Of a stretch of DNA of 64,000 nucleotides, positions 32,750-43,726 are shown one piece after another (the first letter of the stretch is position 1; every line of letters starts with the position of its first letter). The translations under genes were made by a program, and so were the position numbers. The notes beneath the pieces were generated by a model. That model did no database searches. It saw only the letters and a program-made list of their open reading frames with translations, and was not told where the DNA came from. This DNA comes from an uncultured Pseudomonadales bacterium (lineage in GTDB: Bacteria > Pseudomonadota > Gammaproteobacteria > Pseudomonadales > Porticoccaceae): contig OX044363.1 of assembly GCA_943846685.1 (NCBI GenBank), positions 1,344,001-1,408,000 on the forward strand. Direction: 5' to 3'.

Positions 32750-35700
32750 TTAATCGTTGAGGATAGGGGTCAGCCAGCGTTCCATATCTGCTACTGAGAT
32801 ACCTTTTCGTTGAGCCAGTGATTCGACCTGATCACCATCAATCTTGCCAGTATTCATGTACTTGGCATCGGGATGACCAAAGTACCAGCCACTGACCGCA
32901 GCAGCGGGTGACATGGCAAAGCTGTCAGTTAACTCAAGACCAATATTCTCAGTGACATTGAGCAACTCAAATAAAGTGCCTTTTTCGGTATGATCCGGGC
33001 AGGCAGGGTAGCCTGGCGCAGGGCGGATACCGCGATATTTCTCTTTGATTAGGGCTTCATTGTCGAGCTGTTCATCGGCGGCATAGCCCCAGTGCTCAAG
33101 GCGCACACGTTCATGTAGATGCTCGGCAAAGGCTTCGGCCAAACGGTCAGCCAAGGCTTTAACCATAATCGCATTGTAGTCATCATGCTGTGCTTCATAT
33201 TCAGCCGCTAACTCATCAGCACCAATACCCGTAGTCACCGCAAAGGCACCAATATGATCGCGGATATCGGACTCTTTTGGCGCGACAAAATCAGCCAGTG
33301 AGGCAAGCTCTTCGCTGGCACCCGGCTTTTGAATCTGTTGACGGATATGGTGCAGAGTGGCCAGTGTTTCACCCTCTGAATCATAAACTTCAATATCATC
33401 ATGATTCACCGTATTAGCTTCCCATAATCCAAATACAGCGCGCGCGGTTAAACGCTTATTGTCGATAATATCTTTAAGCAACGCCTGGGCATCGGCAAAC
33501 AGATTGGTTGCTGCTTCACCGACAACCGCATCGTCAAAAATCTTTGGATACTTACCCACTAAATCCCAAGTAATAAAGAATGGTGTCCAATCAATATAAG
33601 GCACCAATGTCTCCAGCGGATAATCTTCCAGCACCGTAATGCCCGGAGTTTTGGGAAGGGTCGGTTGGTAGTCACGCCAGTTAATCTGTGGCTTCTGTTT
33701 TACGGCATCCGAGTAGGCGTACAGCGTACCCCTTGGCGTTCTGTTGGCCGTGCGCAGACGCACCGCTTCATAATCCAGCTGAATCTCAGCAATAAAGGCA
33801 TCGCGATGCTCCTTGCTAATTAACTTGCTGGCGACACCCACAGCGCGGGAGGCATCAGAGACATAGATAGTCTGATTGCGCTTATAGGTCGGAGCAATTT
33901 TTACCGCCGTGTGAGCTTTCGACGTGGTCGCACCACCAATCATCAGCGGCACACTAAAGCCCTGACGCTCCATCTCTTTACCCAGTGTCACCATCTCATC
34001 CAGAGAAGGGGTGATCAGGCCAGACAGACCAATAATATCAACATTGTGCTCTTTCGCGGTCTGAAGGATTTTTTCCGCCGGCACCATCACGCCGAGGTCA
34101 ATCACCTCATAGTTATTGCACTGCAACACCACGCCGACAATATTCTTACCAATATCGTGAACATCACCCTTAACCGTGGCCATCAAAATCTTGCCATTGG
34201 TGCTGGCGCCAGCATCTTTTTCGTCTTCGATATAGGGCTGCAAATAGGCCACCGCCTGTTTCATCACCCGGGCAGATTTCACCACCTGCGGTAAAAACAT
34301 TTTGCCCGAACCAAACAGGTCACCCACAATATTCATGCCGTCCATCAGCGCGCCTTCAATCACATGCAGAGGGCGAGCTGCTTGCTGGCGAGCTTCTTCT
34401 GTATCTTCTTCAATAAAAGCAGTAATACCTTTAACCAAGGCGTGCTCGAGACGGCGGTTAACATTGCCCTCGCGCCAACTGAGGTCTTCAGTTTTGCTCT
34501 GCGTGGTACCGTCACCACGATATTTGTCGGCAATAGCCAGCAGGCTTTCAGTGCCTTCAGAACTGCGGAATAGCACCACATCTTCAACCACCTTGCGCAG
34601 CTCTTCGGGTAGATCGTCATACACCGCTAACTGACCGGCATTAACAATGCCCATGCTCAGCCCCTCGCGGATTGCATGGTAGAGAAACACCGAGTGAATC
34701 GCTTCGCGCACCGGGTTATTACCGCGGAACGAAAACGACACATTAGAGATGCCACCGCTGATAAGTGCGTTGGGTAGGTTGGCTTTGATCCAAGTACAGG
34801 CCTGAATAAAGTCGAGGCCGTATCTATTGTGCTCTTCAATACCGGTAGCGACCGCAAAGACATTGGGGTCGAAAATAATATCTTCCGCAGGAAAGCCGAT
34901 CTCATTGACCAACGTGTCGTAGCTGCGCTGACAAATCTGTTGACGGCGCTCAAGGTTATCCGCCTGACCGTCTTCATCAAAGGCCATCACCACAATTGCC
35001 GCACCATGTTTTTTGCACAGCTTGGCTCTTTCGATAAATTCAGCTTCACCTTCTTTAAGGCTGATGGAATTCACCACCGACTTGCCCTGAATACATTTCA
35101 GACCGGCTTCAATCACATCCCATTTTGAAGAGTCGACCATAATCGGCACGCGGGAAATATCCGGCTCGCTGGCAATCAGGTGTAAAAATTTAACCATGGC
35201 AGGCAGTGACTCAAGCATGCCCTCGTCCATATTGATGTCGATAATCTGCGCGCCATTAAGCACCTGCTGACGGGCCACTTCTAAGGCCGCATCGTAATTC
35301 TCCTCGAGAATCAGCCGCTTAAAAGCCGCCGAACCCGTGACATTGCAGCGCTCGCCAACATTCACAAACAGAGATTCTGCGGTGATCGTAAACGGCTCAA
35401 GGCCCGACAACCGGCAGGCCGGTGCAATTTCAGGAATTTTACGTGGGGTAATAGTCGCCACTGCGTCGGCAATCACACGGATATGTTCGGGTGTAGTACC
35501 ACAGCAACCGCCGACAATATTCAGCAGACCAGAGCTGGCAAATTCAGCCACGGTTTCGGCCATCGCCTCAGCATCCAGATCATAGCCGCCAAACTCATTG
35601 GGCAGGCCAGCATTGGGGTGCGCACTTACCAAGGTATCTGCAGTATTAGATATTTCCAGCAGGTGAGGGCGCAACTCTTTTGGACCCAAGGCACAGTTAA

Positions 35701-36445
35701 GACCGACACTAATCGGCTTGCTGTGGCGCACGGAATTCCAGAATGCTTCCGGGGTTTGACCTGAAAGGGTTCGGCCACTGGCATCGGTAATCGTGCCAGA
35801 GATCATAATCGGCAGTTCATAACCCTGTTTTTCAAAAACAAGCTGAACCGCAAACAGAGCAGCTTTGGCATTCAAGGTATCGAAAATGGTCTCGACCATA
35901 ATCACATCGGAACCACCTTCAATTAGCGCTTCGGTGGATTCCACATAGGCTTCTACCAGTTCATCAAAGGTCACATTGCGCGCACCGGGATCATTGACAT
36001 CCGGTGATAGGGAAGCGGTTCTGCTGGTCGGCCCCAAAATACCGGCAACAAAGCGCGGACGCTCAGGCGTCGAAAACTCATCGGCTGCCTTGCGGGCTAA
36101 CTGAGCCGAGGCAATATTAATCTCTCGCGAGATTGCCTCCATCTTGTAGTCAGCCTGAGAAATAGTGGTGGAGTTAAACGTATTAGTCTCGATAATATCC
36201 GCACCGGCTTCAAGGTAGGCACGGTGGATATCGCAGATAATCTCTGCTTGAGTCAGGCTCAGAAGGTCATTATTGCCCTTTAGATCAGAATGCCAATCAG
36301 CAAAGCGCTCACCGCGAAAGTGCTCTTCCTCAAGAGTATGACGCTGGATCATAGTGCCCATAGCACCGTCCAAAACCAAAATGCGCTGTTGTGCCGCGTC
36401 TAATAACCGCTGCTTATGATCTATTATGTTATCTTGCTGAGACAT
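32750..36445 (-). CDS. metH: Cobalamin-dependent methionine synthase MetH
   Basis: MetH transfers a methyl group from methyltetrahydrofolate through cobalamin to homocysteine. All four modules are present in 1231 residues: the homocysteine-binding domain with the zinc cysteines [11 protein letters not shown] (about 312-313), the pterin domain ([20 protein letters not shown]), the cobalamin domain with [12 protein letters not shown] (His about 761 as lower ligand) and the AdoMet reactivation domain near the C-terminus ([19 protein letters not shown]). It is divergent from nfuA; two palindromes in the shared 162-base intergenic space may regulate it. Confidence 0.98.
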   Translation of the reverse strand: MSQQDNIIDHKQRLLDAAQQRILVLDGAMGTMIQRHTLEEEHFRGERFADWHSDLKGNNDLLSLTQAEIICDIHRAYLEAGADIIETNTFNSTTISQADYKMEAISREINIASAQLARKAADEFSTPERPRFVAGILGPTSRTASLSPDVNDPGARNVTFDELVEAYVESTEALIEGGSDVIMVETIFDTLNAKAALFAVQLVFEKQGYELPIMISGTITDASGRTLSGQTPEAFWNSVRHSKPISVGLNCALGPKELRPHLLEISNTADTLVSAHPNAGLPNEFGGYDLDAEAMAETVAEFASSGLLNIVGGCCGTTPEHIRVIADAVATITPRKIPEIAPACRLSGLEPFTITAESLFVNVGERCNVTGSAAFKRLILEENYDAALEVARQQVLNGAQIIDINMDEGMLESLPAMVKFLHLIASEPDISRVPIMVDSSKWDVIEAGLKCIQGKSVVNSISLKEGEAEFIERAKLCKKHGAAIVVMAFDEDGQADNLERRQQICQRSYDTLVNEIGFPAEDIIFDPNVFAVATGIEEHNRYGLDFIQACTWIKANLPNALISGGISNVSFSFRGNNPVREAIHSVFLYHAIREGLSMGIVNAGQLAVYDDLPEELRKVVEDVVLFRSSEGTESLLAIADKYRGDGTTQSKTEDLSWREGNVNRRLEHALVKGITAFIEEDTEEARQQAARPLHVIEGALMDGMNIVGDLFGSGKMFLPQVVKSARVMKQAVAYLQPYIEDEKDAGASTNGKILMATVKGDVHDIGKNIVGVVLQCNNYEVIDLGVMVPAEKILQTAKEHNVDIIGLSGLITPSLDEMVTLGKEMERQGFSVPLMIGGATTSKAHTAVKIAPTYKRNQTIYVSDASRAVGVASKLISKEHRDAFIAEIQLDYEAVRLRTANRTPRGTLYAYSDAVKQKPQINWRDYQPTLPKTPGITVLEDYPLETLVPYIDWTPFFITWDLVGKYPKIFDDAVVGEAATNLFADAQALLKDIIDNKRLTARAVFGLWEANTVNHDDIEVYDSEGETLATLHHIRQQIQKPGASEELASLADFVAPKESDIRDHIGAFAVTTGIGADELAAEYEAQHDDYNAIMVKALADRLAEAFAEHLHERVRLEHWGYAADEQLDNEALIKEKYRGIRPAPGYPACPDHTEKGTLFELLNVTENIGLELTDSFAMSPAAAVSGWYFGHPDAKYMNTGKIDGDQVESLAQRKGISVADMERWLTPILND

Positions 36446-36477
36446 AATGGTTGTCTACACCCTAATTTGTCTGTTGT

Positions 36478-36504
36478 ATCAAAATATTTTGATGGATGCG
36501 CATC
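36478..36504. promoter_or_regulatory. Two adjacent palindromes upstream of metH
   Basis: A perfect 16-bp palindrome (ATCAAAATATTTTGAT, 36478-36493) is followed at once by a 10-bp one (GATGCGCATC, 36495-36504). On the minus strand, TTGATA inside the first could serve as a -35 box 17 bases before TGTAGA, so a repressor binding here would block metH. I cannot assign the regulator. Confidence 0.5.
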
Positions 36505-36607
36505 ATACCAAAATAATTTAAAAAAGCGACCCTTAAAGGCAAAAAGGGGCTATTGCTGAAGCCCTGTAATAGCGTAAAATACCCTAGTCATTTACTCGGA
36601 ATTAACT

Positions 36608-37189
36608 ATGCTCAACGTAACAATTACAGAATCAGCTCAGAAATACCTTGCCGGCTTATTGGAAAAACAAAACTGCGAAGGTATCGGTATTCGTATGTTT
36701 GTTTCCGACCCAGGCACACCCAAGGCTGAAACCTGTATCGCCTACAGCCGCCCCGGCGAGCATAACGAAGAAGATCTGGTGGTTGAATACGCCGCCTTCA
36801 ATGGTTACTTCGAACAGCGCAGCATTCCCTTTCTCGATGAAGCCAAGGTAGATTTTGCCGAAGATAAGTTTGGAGGTCAGCTAACTATTCGTGCGCCGAA
36901 CTCAAGACTACCTAATGTCAGCGACGACAGCCCAATCGAAGACAGAATTAACTACCTGCTCTACAACGACATTAACCCAGGGCTGGCCTCTCATGGTGGT
37001 GTGGTGTCACTCTCAGAAATGGCCGATGGTATAGCGGTACTTGAGTTTGGTGGCGGCTGTCAGGGTTGTTCCGCAGTAAGCCTTACCCTTAAAGAGGGCG
37101 TAGAGAAAACCCTGATGGAAAAGATCCCCGAACTCAAGGGCGTAAGAGATGTAACCGACCACACAGATACCACTAACGCTTATATGTGA
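36608..37189 (+). CDS. nfuA: Fe/S biogenesis protein NfuA
   Basis: NfuA carries and delivers [4Fe-4S] clusters under stress. The 193-residue product has a degenerate A-type N-terminal domain ([19 protein letters not shown], with cluster-ligand cysteines lost as usual) and a C-terminal Nfu domain with the CxxC motif [11 protein letters not shown] (about Cys150/Cys153) and [19 protein letters not shown]. Length and order match E. coli NfuA. It is transcribed divergently from metH and followed by a 25-bp repeat array. Confidence 0.97.
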   Translation: MLNVTITESAQKYLAGLLEKQNCEGIGIRMFVSDPGTPKAETCIAYSRPGEHNEEDLVVEYAAFNGYFEQRSIPFLDEAKVDFAEDKFGGQLTIRAPNSRLPNVSDDSPIEDRINYLLYNDINPGLASHGGVVSLSEMADGIAVLEFGGGCQGCSAVSLTLKEGVEKTLMEKIPELKGVRDVTDHTDTTNAYM

Positions 37190-37568
37190 CAGGCCAAAGG
37201 CCTGTCACCCTGAGCGCAGCCGAAGGGTCTCACCCTGAGCGCAGTCGAAGGGTCCCACCCTGTGCGTAGCCGAAAGGTCCCAGCCTGAGCGCAGTCGAAG
37301 GGTCTCACCCTGAGCGTAGCCGAAGGGCCCCATCCCAAACAAAGCCCAAATACTGTCATCCCGAGCAACCCCCCCAACTTGTCATCCTGAGCGCAGCCGA
37401 AGGATCTCATCCCAAATACTGTCATCCCGGACGCATTTGAGAGATCTAGATCCTTCGGCTGCGCTCAGGATGACACCTCAACTGTCATCTTGAGCAGAGC
37501 GAAAGATCTCTTTGGATAGTAGCGGGATGAGATCCTTCGACGCTGCGCGTCTCAGGATAACTGGAGCT
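37190..37568. repeat. 25-bp period repeat array and dispersed repeats after nfuA
   Basis: No gene is visible. Five variants of ACCCTGAGCGCAGYCGAAGG follow each other at a 25-base period from 37207. More copies of the dispersed repeat in both orientations follow (near 37380, 37450 and 37530). The block fills the gap between nfuA and the convergent acnB. Confidence 0.8.
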
Positions 37569-40192
37569 TTATGCTCCAGTTACCTCGACAATCTGCTCCG
37601 CCGCAATCAACTTGCCTTGCTCAGCTGACTTCTGGAATGACTCAATCTGATCAAAGTTCATATAGCGATAAACTTCTTCAGACATCGAATCAATCTTGCT
37701 GGCATATTCCATATACTCGGCAGGGGTTGGCAGTCGACCTAAAATACCACCGACAGTAGCAAGCTCTGCACTGGCTAGGTAAACGTTTGCGCCATCGCCT
37801 AAACGGTTGGGGAAGTTACGGGTAGAGGTAGACAGCACTGTTGCACCGGCCAATACTCGCGCCTGGTTGCCCATGCACAGTGAACAGCCTGGCATCTCTG
37901 TACGAGCGCCGACTTTACCGTAGATGTTGTAGTAGCCTTCTTCCATCAGCGTGTGGGCATCCATACGTGTCGGTGGGCAGATCCAGAATCTGGAATCTAC
38001 TGAACCGGCTTCGTCGAGGAGTTTACCTGCGGCGCGGAAGTGACCGATATTGGTCATGCATGAGCCGATAAAGATTTCGTCGACCTTGTCGCCCTGAACG
38101 TCTGAAAGAAGCTTGGCGTCATCCGGATCATTCGGGCAGCAGACGATTGGCTCTTTGATGTCGGCCAGATCAATCTCAATGATGGCGGCATATTCTGCGT
38201 CGGCATCGGCTTCCATCAGATGTTGGCTCGGCCAACCACTCTTCCATCTTGCGTACACGACGCTCTAGGGTGCGAACATCGCCATAGCCTTCGGCGATCA
38301 TCCAGCGCAGCAGAGTGGCGTTGGAGCTCAGGTACTCGGCAACGGAATCTTCGCTTAACTTGATGGTACAACCGGCAGCTGAACGCTCGGCTGAGGCATC
38401 AGATAATTCAAATGCTTGTTCAACGGTGAGGCTTTCAATACCTTCGCCTTCAATTTCTAGAATACGGCCGCTGAAGAAGTTCTTTTTGCCTTTCTTCTCA
38501 ACGGTCAGCAGACCTTCTTTTATGCCGTAGTAGGGAATGGCATGGACTAGATCACGCAGTGTAATGCCGGGCTGCATTTTGCCTTTAAAGCGCACTAGCA
38601 CAGACTCAGGCATATCCAGTGGCATAACGCCGGTGGCTGCTGCGAAAGCGACTAGACCAGAACCGCCGGGGAATGAAATACCCATGGGGAATCTTGTGTG
38701 GGAATCTCCGCCAGTACCTACGGTATCTGGCAGCAGCATGCGGTTGAGCCAGCTGTGAATAATGCCGTCACCGGGACGCAGAGATACACCGCCACGGTTC
38801 ATAATAAAGTCGGGCAGGCTGTGCTGGGTGTCGATATCAACGGGCTTGGGGTAGGCCGCTGTGTGACAGAATGACTGCATCACTAGGTCGGTTGAAAAGC
38901 CTAGGCAAGCCAAGTCTTTTAGTTCGTCTCTGGTCATGGGGCCGGTGGTGTCTTGTGAACCGACAGTAGTCATCTTCGGTTCGCAGTAGGTGCCGGGGCG
39001 AATGCCGTCGGTGCCACAGGCTTTACCCACCATTTTCTGGGCTAGGGTGAAGCCAGCGTCAGTTTCAATGGGGGCGGTTGGCTGACGGAATACGTCGGAT
39101 GGTGCCAGTCCCATATGCTCGCGAGCACGTTGAGTAAGACCACGGCCTACGATCAGGTTGATTCGGCCATCGGCCTGAACTTCATCGAGAATAACTTCTG
39201 ATTTGTGTTCGAATTCTGAAACGACTTCGCCAGCTTCGTTAAGGATTTTGCCCTCGTAAGGGAAGATGGTAATCACGTCGCCATTGGCAATGTTGTCTAC
39301 TGGGGCTTCAAAGACTAGGGCGCCGGCATCTTCCATGGTGTTAAAGAAGATTGGGGCTACTTTGCTGCCGAAGCAGATGCCGCCAGAGCGCTTGTTGGGT
39401 ACGCCGGGCATATCTTCACCGAAGAACCACAATACTGAGTTTGTAGCTGACTTACGAGATGAGCCTGTTCCAACCACGTCGCCGATAAAGGCAACTGGCA
39501 GTCCGCGGGCTTTCAGCTCGTCGATCTGGGTCATGGGACCAATTTCGCCGTGCTTTTCTGGGTGCATGCCATCGCGAGTCATTTTAAACATAGCGCGGGC
39601 ATGCAGTGGGATATCGGGACGCGACCAGGCATCCTGTGCAGGGGAGAGGTCGTCTGTGTTGATTTCGCCGGTGGCTTTAAACACGGCAACTTTGATGCTC
39701 TGGGGTACGGCATCGTTGTTGGTGAACCATTCGGCGTCGGCCCAAGATTGCATTACTGCTTTGGCGTCTGCATTGCCGCGTCAGCTTTTTCGGCGACATC
39801 GTGGAAGGCGTCAAATACCAGAAGGGTGCTTTTTAATTCTTCGGCGGCTTGGCTTGATAGTTCTGCATCGTCAAGCAGGCTAACCAATGTAGCGACGTTG
39901 TAACCGCCGTGCATGTTGCCCAGCAATGTTACAGCAGCGCTGCGGTCGATCAGTGGAGAGCTTGACTTCGCCGTTAACGATAGCGCTTAAAAAGCTCGCC
40001 TTTAACATAGGCGGCTTCGTCTACGCCCGGGGGTACGCGATTGGCAATCAGGTCGAGCAGAAATTCTTCTTCGCCAGCAGGAGGGTTCTTTAATAGTTCA
40101 ACCAGACCCGCGGTCCATTCTGGATTCAGTGGTTTTGGTGGAATATTCTCTAATTGACGTTCAGCGACGTGAGCACGATAGGCTTCTAGCAC
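37569..40192 (-). pseudogene. acnB: Aconitate hydratase B, interrupted by several frameshifts
   Basis: AcnB isomerises citrate to isocitrate, and 2-methylcitrate intermediates in some species. The whole ~870-codon gene is present from a GTG at 40192 (AGGAG upstream) but in pieces: 40192-39974 (AYRAHVAERQLENIPPKPL, PPAGEEEFLLDL), a short stretch near 39950-39790 in other frames (GNMHGGYNVATL), 39753-38176 ([36 protein letters not shown]) and 38258-37569 ([50 protein letters not shown]). At least four single-base shifts are needed. The coding sequence between breaks is otherwise conserved, including cluster cysteines, so sequence error is a serious alternative to decay. Confidence 0.88.
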
Positions 40193-40554
40193 GGCTGGTT
40201 TCTCCTGTGGTTTTAAAAGTAATTGTTTGCTTCAATTCCGGAAAACGGCCTTGAAAACGGAGCGCCATTGTACGTGAATTTGTAGTTTATTTACAGGTGG
40301 TTATGCATTCAGGTTGGCTTGAGTTTAGATGGGGGTTTAAATTAAAAAATGCTGTTAAGTTATTGTTAAATATATTGAAATAATTTCTATTGAGAGGTTG
40401 GTTTGAGTGGTGGGCTTTATATAGCAGACACTTATAGCGGTTATCACTGTAGGCTGTTTTTATCTATATCTCTTATTACAGTTATTCTTCAATGAATGCT
40501 CGGGTTTAAAATAGTTTTTTACAGGTTTTTTTCAGTGCTTTTTTGAATGGCTCT
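40193..40554. other. AT-rich intergenic region upstream of acnB and the GST gene
   Basis: This divergent spacer holds no gene or dispersed repeat. The acnB ribosome site (AGGAG, minus strand) is near 40203. No convincing acnB promoter could be picked by eye. Confidence 0.6.
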
Positions 40555-40583
40555 TTTAACGATTTACCGCTAACCGCTATACT
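40555..40583 (+). promoter_or_regulatory. Probable promoter of the GST gene
   Basis: TTTAAC (40555-40560) and TATACT (40578-40583) are spaced by 17 bases. Transcription would begin near 40590, after the upstream alternative start at 40583 and before ATG 40631, which supports the later start codon. Confidence 0.55.
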
Positions 40584-40630
40584 TGTTAAAACGATTAACA
40601 AATTTTGAATATGGAATTGGAAGCCTAATT

Positions 40631-41281
40631 ATGATCAAACTCTACGGTGCACCCCTAAGCAATTACTACGCAATGGTTAAAGCCTTTCTCTTGGAGAAGG
40701 GTTTTGACTTTGAAGAGATTCCTATAGGCCCAACCTACAGCGAGCCATTTCTCGAGCTGAGCCCGATGGGTAAAATTCCCTGCATTGAGGTTGATGAGGG
40801 CTATTTAAGTGAGACCACGGCGATTATGGGTTTTTTGGAGAGCTGTATTCCCGAGCTTCCAATGACTGATAGTGATAGCTTTCGTCGCGCGCAGATGGCG
40901 CAGTTGATCAAGGTGGTTGAGCTGTATGTGGCGATTGAGTCCGCTCGGCTGTTGGGCTATGTGTTTTTTGGTCGCGAGCTAAATCAGGCGGTTGCCGATG
41001 AGGTTAAGCCGGTTATGGTTAAGGGCTTGGCGGCCATGCAGAGGTTGAGCAAGTTTTCTCCCTATCTGCTCGGCGAAGAGATTACTATGGCTGACTTTTT
41101 TGCCTATTACGTGTTTAAAACTGCGGTGCCTGTGGCAAGAAAGGTCTGGGGTTGGAATATAGTCGACGAAGTTGATGGTTTGAGGGATTGGTTGCAGCTG
41201 ATGTCTGAGCGGCCGATGATTCAGCAGGTTGATGGTGAGCACAATGCGGCTGTTAAAGAGTTTTTGGAGAATGCGGAATAA
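40631..41281 (+). CDS. Glutathione S-transferase family protein
   Basis: This 216-residue protein has the two GST domains: a thioredoxin-fold start MIKLYGAPLSNYYAMVKAFLLEKGFDFEEIPI with SPMGKIPCIEVDEGYLSETTAIMGFLE (glutathione site), then an all-helical part with MADFFAYYVFKTAVPVARKVWGW. I use ATG 40631, which begins the conserved MIKLYGAPLS; a start 48 bases earlier would lie at the promoter. The substrate is unknown. It is monocistronic. Confidence 0.87.
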   Translation: MIKLYGAPLSNYYAMVKAFLLEKGFDFEEIPIGPTYSEPFLELSPMGKIPCIEVDEGYLSETTAIMGFLESCIPELPMTDSDSFRRAQMAQLIKVVELYVAIESARLLGYVFFGRELNQAVADEVKPVMVKGLAAMQRLSKFSPYLLGEEITMADFFAYYVFKTAVPVARKVWGWNIVDEVDGLRDWLQLMSERPMIQQVDGEHNAAVKEFLENAE

Positions 41282-41421
41282 CTTGCGCAGCTATCTGTCA
41301 CTCTGAACCTATGTGAAGAATCTCATGGTTTGAGGTCCTTCGACTTCGCTCAGGATGACAGTTTGGCGTGTAAGAATGTCAAAGTTGAGTAACGAATTAA
41401 TAAAAAATATAAGAGTATTAA
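41282..41421. repeat. Short intergenic region with one dispersed repeat
   Basis: Between the GST and miaE genes lies a single diverged copy of the dispersed repeat (GTCACTCTGAACC with GGTCCTTCGACTTCGCTCAG, 41298-41362). It is the shortest copy in the window and shows the family core without tandem expansion. Confidence 0.7.
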
Positions 41422-42042
41422 ATGCCCGTATCCACAGCTTCAGCCCTAGATGAGATCAATGCCTTCTTGCCCTGTCCGACACCGGATCGCTGGGTTGAAA
41501 ATGCGCTGGAAAATCAATCCCTAATGCTTATTGATCACGCTAACTGTGAAAAGAAGGCGGCGAGTACGGCTCTAAGTCTTATCAATCGCTATACCGATAA
41601 TTTTGACCTGCTAAATAAAATGTCCCGTCTTGCTCGTGAGGAGATGCGCCATTTTGAGCAGGTTATTGCGTTGATGAAGCGTCGTAAGATTACTTATGTA
41701 CATGTATCAGCTTCTCGCTATGCTGCAGGATTGCGCGATATGGCGCGCAATAAAGACCCTCATAAATTGGTGGATATACTAATTATTGGTGCGTTTATCG
41801 AGGCTCGTTCCTGTGAGCGCTTTGCCAAATTGGCGCCTTATCTGGATGAGGAGCTGGAGGCTTTTTACCGGTCGCTATTGAAGTCTGAAGCGCGCCATTA
41901 TCAGGATTATTTGCGTCTAGCGAAGACGCTGGCGGGTGATGTTTCTATCGATGATCGGATTGCTGAGATTGCTCAGCGTGAGGGGGAATTGGTTGAGCAG
42001 CCGGATACGGAGTTTCGGTTTCATTCTGGGCCTGTAATGTGA
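41422..42042 (+). CDS. miaE: tRNA-(ms2io6A37) hydroxylase MiaE
   Basis: MiaE is a non-haem di-iron monooxygenase that hydroxylates the isopentenyl group of ms2i6A37 in tRNA. The 206-residue product has the ferritin-like four-helix pattern with iron ligands in LIDHANCEKKAAS, REEMRHFEQV, GAFIEARSCERF and KSEARHYQDYL (E/ExxH twice). Length and motif order match the family. It is separated from the convergent gltA by a 25-bp tandem array and a terminator. Confidence 0.95.
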   Translation: MPVSTASALDEINAFLPCPTPDRWVENALENQSLMLIDHANCEKKAASTALSLINRYTDNFDLLNKMSRLAREEMRHFEQVIALMKRRKITYVHVSASRYAAGLRDMARNKDPHKLVDILIIGAFIEARSCERFAKLAPYLDEELEAFYRSLLKSEARHYQDYLRLAKTLAGDVSIDDRIAEIAQREGELVEQPDTEFRFHSGPVM

Positions 42043-42059
42043 TTAATGCTAGCTATCGG

Positions 42060-42305
42060 TCATTCTGAACGTAAGTGAAGAATCTCTTGGTTTGTGTTGG
42101 GATCCTTCGGCTTCGCTCAGGATGACAGGTGGGTAGTGGGCTCAGGATGACAGGTGGGTAGTGGGCTCAGGATGACAGGTGGGTAGTGGGCTCAGGATGA
42201 CAGGTGGGTAGTGGGTTCAGGATGACAGGTGGGTAGTGGGTTCAGGATGACAGGTGGGTAGTGGGTTCAGGATGACAGGTGGGTAGTGGGCTCAGGATGA
42301 CAAAG
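42060..42305. repeat. 25-bp tandem array downstream of miaE
   Basis: A dispersed-repeat copy (GATCCTTCGGCTTCGCTCAG) is followed by seven units of 25 bases beginning CAGGATGACAGGTGGGTAG at 42118, 42143, 42168, 42193, 42218, 42243 and 42268, plus a partial at 42293. Units differ mainly by one C/T. There are no unique spacers, so this is not a CRISPR. Confidence 0.93.
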
Positions 42306-42313
42306 AGGGACAC

Positions 42314-42341
42314 AAAAAAGGCAGCCGAAGCTGCCTTTTTT
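42314..42341. terminator. Bidirectional terminator between miaE and gltA
   Basis: AAAAAAGGCAGC-CGAA-GCTGCCTTTTTT is a GC-rich hairpin flanked by A6 and T6, so it can stop transcription from both miaE (plus) and gltA (minus). Confidence 0.93.
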
Positions 42342-42360
42342 AACGCTCGAATTTCGAGGC

Positions 42361-43647
42361 TTATCTATCTTCCACTTCTGCGTAATCGCGAACATCAGCA
42401 CCAGTGTATAACTGGCGTGGACGACCGATACGGTAGGGATGAGTAATCATCTCGTTCCAGTGTGAAATCCAGCCTACAGTTCGACCTGTGGCGAAGATTA
42501 CGGTAAACATCTCAACGGGAATACCCAGTGCTTTAAGAATAATGCCGGAGTAGAAATCAACGTTGGGGTAGAGCTTCTTGCTGACAAAATACTCATCTTC
42601 CAGGGCGATTTTTTCAAGCTTCTTGGCAAGACGGAACAGTGGGTCATTTTCCAGGCCAAGCACTTCAAGTACTTCATCACAGCTCTGACGCATGACAGTC
42701 GCTCGTGGGTCGTGGTTTTTGTAAACCCGGTGACCAAAGCCCATCAAACGGAATGGATCGCTCTTGTCCTTAGCTTTAGCAACATAGGCTTCAATGTTGT
42801 CTTCGTGACCAATCTCTTCAAGCATATCCAGTACTGCTTCATTGGCGCCGCCATGTGCGGGGCCCCAAAGTGCGGCAATACCTGCTGCAATACAGGAGAA
42901 TGGGTTGGCGCCAGTGGAGCCAGCCAAGCGCACAGTAGATGTCGAAGCATTTTGCTCGTGATCTGCGTGCAGTAAGAAGATACGGTCCATCGCCTTGGCG
43001 ATAGCAGGTTCTATTTTGTAGGGCTCGCAGGGCGTGCCAAACATCATATGCAGAAAGTTCTCTGAGTATGAGAGAGAGTTGTCTGGGTAGATAAACGGCT
43101 GGCCGGTAAAGTGCTTGTGACACATGGCGGCAATCGTTGGAATCTTTGCAATCAAACGGTGTGCAGAGATTTTACGGTGTTCTTCGTTAGTGATGTCCAG
43201 TGAGTCGTGATAGAACGACGACATTGCACCTACGACACCACACATCATAGCCATTGGGTGAGCGTCATAGCGGAAGCCGCTAATAAACAGCTCAACCGAA
43301 CGGTTAACCATGGTGTGATATTTAATGGTGTTTTCAAATTCAGCTTTTTGCTCTGCGTTTGGCAGTGCGCCTTCGAGAAGCAGGTAACAGGTTTCCAGGT
43401 AATCAGATTTTTCAGCGAGTTGTTCGATGGGATATCCGCGATGTAGCAGAACACCTTTGTTTCCGTCGATATAGGTAATGTCTGATTGGCAGGCAGCAGT
43501 TGCCGAAAAACCAGGGTCGTAGGTGAATATATTGTGTGCCCCGAGTGTGCCGATATCAATAACGTCTTGACCTAATGTTCCTTCCAAAATAGGCAGCTCT
43601 ATAGGAGCCTGTCCTTCAATTGAAAGGGTCGCTTTACGATTGCTCAT
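42361..43647 (-). CDS. gltA: Citrate synthase GltA
   Basis: GltA condenses oxaloacetate and acetyl-CoA at the TCA entry. The 428 residues match the hexameric type II enzyme of Gram-negative bacteria. Seen are the catalytic region [64 protein letters not shown] and the Asp-containing [13 protein letters not shown]. It begins with ATG 43647 with AGAGGAT upstream and has a good promoter 50 bases before it. It is divergent from the sdh-suc block. Confidence 0.98.
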   Translation of the reverse strand: MSNRKATLSIEGQAPIELPILEGTLGQDVIDIGTLGAHNIFTYDPGFSATAACQSDITYIDGNKGVLLHRGYPIEQLAEKSDYLETCYLLLEGALPNAEQKAEFENTIKYHTMVNRSVELFISGFRYDAHPMAMMCGVVGAMSSFYHDSLDITNEEHRKISAHRLIAKIPTIAAMCHKHFTGQPFIYPDNSLSYSENFLHMMFGTPCEPYKIEPAIAKAMDRIFLLHADHEQNASTSTVRLAGSTGANPFSCIAAGIAALWGPAHGGANEAVLDMLEEIGHEDNIEAYVAKAKDKSDPFRLMGFGHRVYKNHDPRATVMRQSCDEVLEVLGLENDPLFRLAKKLEKIALEDEYFVSKKLYPNVDFYSGIILKALGIPVEMFTVIFATGRTVGWISHWNEMITHPYRIGRPRQLYTGADVRDYAEVEDR

Positions 43648-43698
43648 GCAGGATCCTCTGGAATAACTTGATTTGTGTGCGGAGATTTCCGGCCTGCA

Positions 43699-43726
43699 AC
43701 TATAGATGTTCGCGGCAAATTGTCAA
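43699..43726 (-). promoter_or_regulatory. Sigma-70 promoter of gltA
   Basis: On the minus strand TTGACA (43721-43726) and TATAGT (43699-43704) are spaced by 16 bases. The -10 box is about 50 bases before the gltA start codon. The spacing and matches are good by eye. Confidence 0.7.

Noticed and set aside
36446..36607. A cobalamin riboswitch upstream of metH.
   Set aside because: The 162-base divergent region is too short and shows no B12-box-like sequence; only palindromes are seen.
37207..37330. A second CRISPR-like array after nfuA.
   Set aside because: Again contiguous variants of one repeat at a 25-base period without spacers.
42118..42305. A CRISPR array.
   Set aside because: The 25-bp units abut each other with no unique spacers, and no cas genes are nearby.
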